Source of the DNA: Planctomycetaceae bacterium
GTDB taxonomy: Bacteria > Planctomycetota > Planctomycetia > Pirellulales > Thermoguttaceae
Length of the DNA: 10,865 bases
Assembly: GCA_031256755.1 (NCBI GenBank)
Contig: JAIRPZ010000104.1
Span: forward strand, 1 to 10,865
Direction of reading: 5' to 3'
Part shown: in pieces, positions 7,875 to 10,865 of the stretch
How the letters are laid out: each line of letters opens with the position of its first letter
Position numbering within the stretch: the first letter of the stretch is position 1
Notes under the pieces: generated by a model
Told to the model about the DNA's origin: nothing
Databases searched by the model: none
The model's input: the letters and a program-made list of their open reading frames with translations, nothing else
Program-made: the position numbers and the translations under genes

Positions 7875-10157
7875 GTGAATTCGTCCTACCAACCACCTCC
7901 TGTTGAATTGCTTTTCTCGATACTGGATGCCGTTCCTGCCGGACTGTATCTGCTCGATAAAGAACTCAACATCGTCTATGCCAACAAAACAGCAAAAGAA
8001 CAGCACAGCGGGACATTCCGCGCCTTTGATGATGCCGCCGCACACTCCCTGCGGAACGGACTCACCTGCAAACAAGAGTATTACGATCCCGTTCTGAAAC
8101 ACCGCCTCGAAATCAAAATCGAAGCCTTCTGCAATCCGAAAACCGGAGAAGCCGACTATGTCCTCGAAACCATAACCGATACCGAAGACATCCACAGCAG
8201 CGAACAGAAACAGAACTTTCAGATACAAATGATCCACGCTATTCTCAATTCCACCGTGGACGGTATCTTCGCTCTGGCTGATGGTGCCGATGCGCCGTTT
8301 GCCAACAATGCCTACGAATCTTTCTTTCCGAACTGGCGCACCGGCTTGCGGTACAACCAGCCGATGGAAGAAGTCGAAGCGTTTTACTCCGCCCTGCTGA
8401 CCGATTGGCAGGACTTTTTGGAATTAGTCGGCCGGGTTCGGGAAACCCGGCAAATGCACCGCGCCGAACTGCATCACACGGACGGACGGATTATCGACAT
8501 GATCGGCAAAGTCGTCAAAACCGGCTACGGCGAAACCGGCGAAGCGGAAATTTACACGCTGCGGGATGTCACCGAACAGCGGCGGCGGGAACGGGACATC
8601 CAATTTCAGCGGGACATTCTGACAACCGTTTTCGACAAATCCACTGATGCGTTTCTCGTCATCACCAATGGAGAAAATATCCTTTCCAACAACCGGTACT
8701 CCCGTTTTTTTCCGGGCTGGGAAGAGATCGTCCGCTTCAAGCAGCCGCTGGAAACAATTCGGGACTTTTACGACCGGTTTCTGGAAGATGTTGATCAGAA
8801 ACTCGAATTAATCAGCAGAGTCAGGAATACGAAACAGCAGCAGCAATGCGTATTGCGTTTCCGGGACGGCCGAGTCGTGAACTTTACCGGCATACTTGTC
8901 CAAACGAAAACGGAGTCCGGCGAGATATGCGAGTCCGAATTCTGGACGCTGCAAGATATTACGGAACAAACCAAACGCATCAATGCGGAACAGGCAACGC
9001 TGGCGAAGTCGGCGTTCCTTGCCCACATGAGTCATGAAATCCGCACGCCGCTGAACGGCATCATCGGATTTTCCGATTTGCTGCTCAACACGGAACTTTC
9101 GCTTCAGCAGCAGGAATACGTGGCACTTCTCCGTGCTTCCGGCGATTATTTGCTGTCGATCATCAACGATATTCTGGATTTCTCCAAAATCGAGGCGGGC
9201 AAACTGGACATTGAAAAAACGGATTTTAATTTGCCGCAACTCCTCCGCACCGTTATCGAAATGATGAAGCCGAAAGCGAATGAAAAGTGTCTCAAACTGG
9301 AATGTTTTGTTGCGGATGAATTTTCGGAAATGTTTTTGATCGGCGATCCGGTACGCATACGGCAGGTTTTGCTCAATTTTGTCAATAATGCGGTTAAATT
9401 TACCGGTATCGGCGGCGTAACTGTGCGTGTTGAAAAACGGGAAGACCCGAAAAACGAACATGGCGGAGATGCGGTTCTATTTTCGGTGCAGGATTCCGGC
9501 ATCGGGATTTCTGAGGAAGGGAAGAAAAAACTGTTCAGTTCTTTTTCGCAGGCGGAAGCGGGAACAACCCGGAAGTACGGCGGTACCGGTCTCGGATTGG
9601 CGATTTCCAAACAGTTGGTCACGCTGATGGGAGGAGCCATCGGCGTGGAGAGTACGGAAAATGCCGGCTCGACATTTTGGTTTACGATACCGTTCATTCC
9701 GTCGGTGAATCCGGTTGCGGGCGAAGTGCCGGCCGAATTGACATCGCTGATTGTTGCCGATTTCCGCCCGGAAAAATTCGCACCGCTGCTTGTTGCCGAA
9801 GATAACCGCGTGAATCAGATTGTGATCGGTGAAATCCTGAAATTGTCCGGGTTTCAATACGACATTGTCGGCAACGGCAAACTGGCGGTGGAAGCGGTGA
9901 TGAATAAAAAGTATTCGCTGGTGTTGATGGATTGTCAGATGCCGGAGATGGACGGTTATACGGCGACGGGACAAATTCGGGAATGGGAACAGCATCATCC
10001 GCCGGTCAAGCGTCTTCCGATTATCGCTTTGACTGCCAATGCCACCAAACAGGACGAAGAACATTGTCTTATTTCCGGGATGAATGCGTTTTGCAGCAAA
10101 CCGGTCAATGCGGAACAGTTGATCAAAACGGTCAAAAAATGGCTGCTGAAAAAGTAA
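7875..10157 (+). CDS. Soluble hybrid sensor histidine kinase (PAS–PAS–PAS–HisKA–HATPase–REC)
   Basis: 760 residues with no membrane segment, so a cytoplasmic sensor. Residues 11-105 are a first PAS-like domain (DAVPAGLYLLDKELNIVYAN). Residues 119-235 and 247-365 are two related PAS modules ending TLRDVTEQ and TLQDITEQ. The kinase core is complete: H-box with H387 in AHMSHEIRTPLNG, N-box NFVNNAVKFT (501-510), G1 DSGIGIS (540-546), F-box FSSFSQAE (554-561) and G2 GGTGLGLAIS (569-578). The receiver has E642/D643, the phospho-acceptor D686 in MDCQMPEMDGY, T720 and K742. All key residues are present, so it should autophosphorylate and pass phosphate to its own receiver. No HPt domain or output regulator is visible, so a separate HPt protein and response regulator are likely partners. 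The start is GTG at 7875; no in-frame ATG and no Shine-Dalgarno lie upstream. The ligand is unknown. Divergence from flgL makes a motility link possible but unproven. Confidence 0.93.
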   Translation: MNSSYQPPPVELLFSILDAVPAGLYLLDKELNIVYANKTAKEQHSGTFRAFDDAAAHSLRNGLTCKQEYYDPVLKHRLEIKIEAFCNPKTGEADYVLETITDTEDIHSSEQKQNFQIQMIHAILNSTVDGIFALADGADAPFANNAYESFFPNWRTGLRYNQPMEEVEAFYSALLTDWQDFLELVGRVRETRQMHRAELHHTDGRIIDMIGKVVKTGYGETGEAEIYTLRDVTEQRRRERDIQFQRDILTTVFDKSTDAFLVITNGENILSNNRYSRFFPGWEEIVRFKQPLETIRDFYDRFLEDVDQKLELISRVRNTKQQQQCVLRFRDGRVVNFTGILVQTKTESGEICESEFWTLQDITEQTKRINAEQATLAKSAFLAHMSHEIRTPLNGIIGFSDLLLNTELSLQQQEYVALLRASGDYLLSIINDILDFSKIEAGKLDIEKTDFNLPQLLRTVIEMMKPKANEKCLKLECFVADEFSEMFLIGDPVRIRQVLLNFVNNAVKFTGIGGVTVRVEKREDPKNEHGGDAVLFSVQDSGIGISEEGKKKLFSSFSQAEAGTTRKYGGTGLGLAISKQLVTLMGGAIGVESTENAGSTFWFTIPFIPSVNPVAGEVPAELTSLIVADFRPEKFAPLLVAEDNRVNQIVIGEILKLSGFQYDIVGNGKLAVEAVMNKKYSLVLMDCQMPEMDGYTATGQIREWEQHHPPVKRLPIIALTANATKQDEEHCLISGMNAFCSKPVNAEQLIKTVKKWLLKK

Positions 10158-10197
10158 TGCCCCTGCTGCAAAACCTCAATCAAATTGTTCTGAACAT

Positions 10198-10221
10198 AAA
10201 AAGGAACGTTTTCATTGTTCC
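10198..10221 (-). terminator. Candidate intrinsic terminator for the Imm11-like gene
   Basis: On the minus strand GGAAC, a 9-nt loop and GTTCC (10221-10203) are followed directly by TTTTT (10202-10198), about 50 nt past the stop codon of the 180-residue gene. The stem is only 5 bp. A separate dyad TGTTC-T-GAACA lies at 10186-10196. On the plus strand, after the kinase stop, no T-run follows, so this would not end the kinase transcript. Confidence 0.45.
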
Positions 10222-10271
10222 ATTCCGAATTGTTTCAGTATGCTCTATCCTGTTGTTCCAATATCGGTCAG

Positions 10272-10814
10272 TTACTTTACAACGGCAACGCCGTAAGACA
10301 TTCCCGTCATGTTCATGCGTTTCATCTCCTGAACAATGAACGGTTTCACGACTAACATAACAGTAGATAGTGGAATAGTAAACACATTGTGATTCACGAT
10401 CTTTTCACGCAAGAATACAGGATGCAGCGCATCAAAAGACCTCGTTTCTGGATTCCATTTGGAAGCAACCGGGTCAACAACATCCATACATTCGTAAAAG
10501 TGCAGAGCATAATACGGACGCGTCTCGCCGTTCCACGTTAACGTGGCATCCAGCCATTGGATTTTGTCCTCTGTTCCCTTGTTGTTTTCGAAAAGGTCTT
10601 TTAACCGTTGAGAGCACATACGGAAATGCGCATTTGCCTGATAATCCTCAAAGCCGGCACCTTGTATGAGATGGCAGTGAAACGTTTGCCAATTCTCAAT
10701 CCAGCCTGTTCGGGGCATAGAATAATAATTCTCTTTTAGGAATCGCGGGTCTTCGGCAAAACTGCCCCCCGGAATGTCATCCCAAAATATTTCCTTTAAT
10801 TCCGCTTTTGCCAT
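10272..10814 (-). CDS. Imm11/DUF1629-like protein, possible immunity protein
   Basis: A 180-residue soluble protein with no signal peptide or membrane segment. Its layout recalls the Imm11 (DUF1629) family found in polymorphic toxin loci. It has a C-terminal half with RLKDLFE (70-76), a DKIQWLDATLTWNGE strand pair, YYALHFYECMDVVDP (101-115, matching the family's Y-x-LN-x-x-x-x-DxxD region), an LREKI–VFTIP segment and a final helix followed by MTGMSYGVAVV. This is recognition by pattern, not alignment, so the family call is tentative; 'hypothetical protein' is the safe label. It differs from its neighbours in carrying a Shine-Dalgarno sequence and in more A/T-ending codons, which would suit an acquired gene. 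The possible end of another gene 17 nt upstream suggests an operon with a partner beyond the window. The start at 10814 is fixed by the ribosome binding site. Confidence 0.6.
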   Translation of the reverse strand: MAKAELKEIFWDDIPGGSFAEDPRFLKENYYSMPRTGWIENWQTFHCHLIQGAGFEDYQANAHFRMCSQRLKDLFENNKGTEDKIQWLDATLTWNGETRPYYALHFYECMDVVDPVASKWNPETRSFDALHPVFLREKIVNHNVFTIPLSTVMLVVKPFIVQEMKRMNMTGMSYGVAVVK

Positions 10815-10823
10815 ATTGTCTTT

Positions 10824-10827
10824 TCCT
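10824..10827 (-). promoter_or_regulatory. Shine-Dalgarno site of the 180-residue gene
   Basis: The minus strand reads AGGA 9 nt before the ATG at 10814 (TTAGGAAAAGACAATATG). It is the only clear Shine-Dalgarno sequence in front of any gene in this window. Confidence 0.6.
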
Positions 10828-10831
10828 AAAA

Positions 10832-10865
10832 TTACTGATTACGTGATCGGTACATGACATCAGGA
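10832..10865 (-). CDS. Possible 3' end of an upstream partner gene
   Basis: From the right edge one minus-strand frame is open for 10 codons (PDVMYRSRNQ) and stops at TAA (10834-10832), 17 nt before the next ATG with the ribosome binding site between. A second frame is closed at once by TGA. A third stays open but runs into the downstream gene. The spacing is that of a tight operon, but 10 codons is far too little to prove a gene. If real, it would be the place for a toxin paired with the Imm11-like protein. Confidence 0.3.
   Translation of the reverse strand, partial: PDVMYRSRNQ

Noticed and set aside
7821..8237. Minus-strand frame of 138 codons with a hydrophobic, protein-like start
   Set aside because: It is antisense to the PAS region of the kinase, and its hydrophobic look comes from the complement of polar codons. 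The kinase frame has clear family motifs.
1..10865. Search for tRNA, rRNA, CRISPR arrays, insertion sequences and attachment sites
   Set aside because: No cloverleaf with a TTCGA-type T-loop in context, no regular spaced repeats, no transposase-like frame and no long terminal inverted repeats were found by eye.

Overview
The window looks like chromosomal DNA of a flagellated member of the Planctomycetota, perhaps a gut-associated, polysaccharide-degrading lineage. This is inferred from the mix of genes: a secreted GH106-type glycosidase, a very long FlgL with 'hook IN'-like inserts starting MTIVPLGLSR, and a three-domain MFS–PlsC–acyl-ACP synthetase fusion. Most genes also lack a Shine-Dalgarno sequence. 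No rRNA or other phylogenetic marker is present, so the phylum call is moderate and anything finer is a guess.

Layout, left to right. (1) 1-610, minus strand: the 5' part of a secreted GH106-like alpha-L-rhamnosidase gene running off the left edge. (2) 751-4365, minus: a 1204-residue fusion of an LplT-like lysophospholipid flippase, a PlsC-type acyltransferase and an AMP-forming acyl-ACP synthetase, a complete phospholipid-repair module in one polypeptide. (3) 4595-7630, minus: a 1011-residue FlgL (hook-filament junction) carrying three copies of a composite two-part repeat. (4) 7875-10157, plus: a soluble hybrid histidine kinase (PAS, duplicated PAS, HisKA, HATPase, REC), divergent from flgL across a 244-bp region with candidate promoters on both strands. 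(5) 10272-10814, minus: a 180-residue protein resembling the Imm11/DUF1629 immunity family, preceded by what may be the last codons of a partner gene at the right edge.

The five genes do not form one pathway. They are separate transcription units for glycan degradation, membrane lipid repair, motility, signalling and possibly toxin immunity. The only regulatory link suggested by position is between flgL and the divergent kinase.

The most unusual signal is not a gene. In each of the three complete long genes, on either strand, synonymous codon use drifts from C-ending at the 5' end to G-ending at the 3' end. Hand-counted alanine codons show GCG at 1 of 33 in roughly the first 100 residues, and 17 of 26 in roughly the last 100. 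No complete novel defence or mobile system is visible. The right edge, with its possible toxin/immunity pair, is the best place to extend the sequence.
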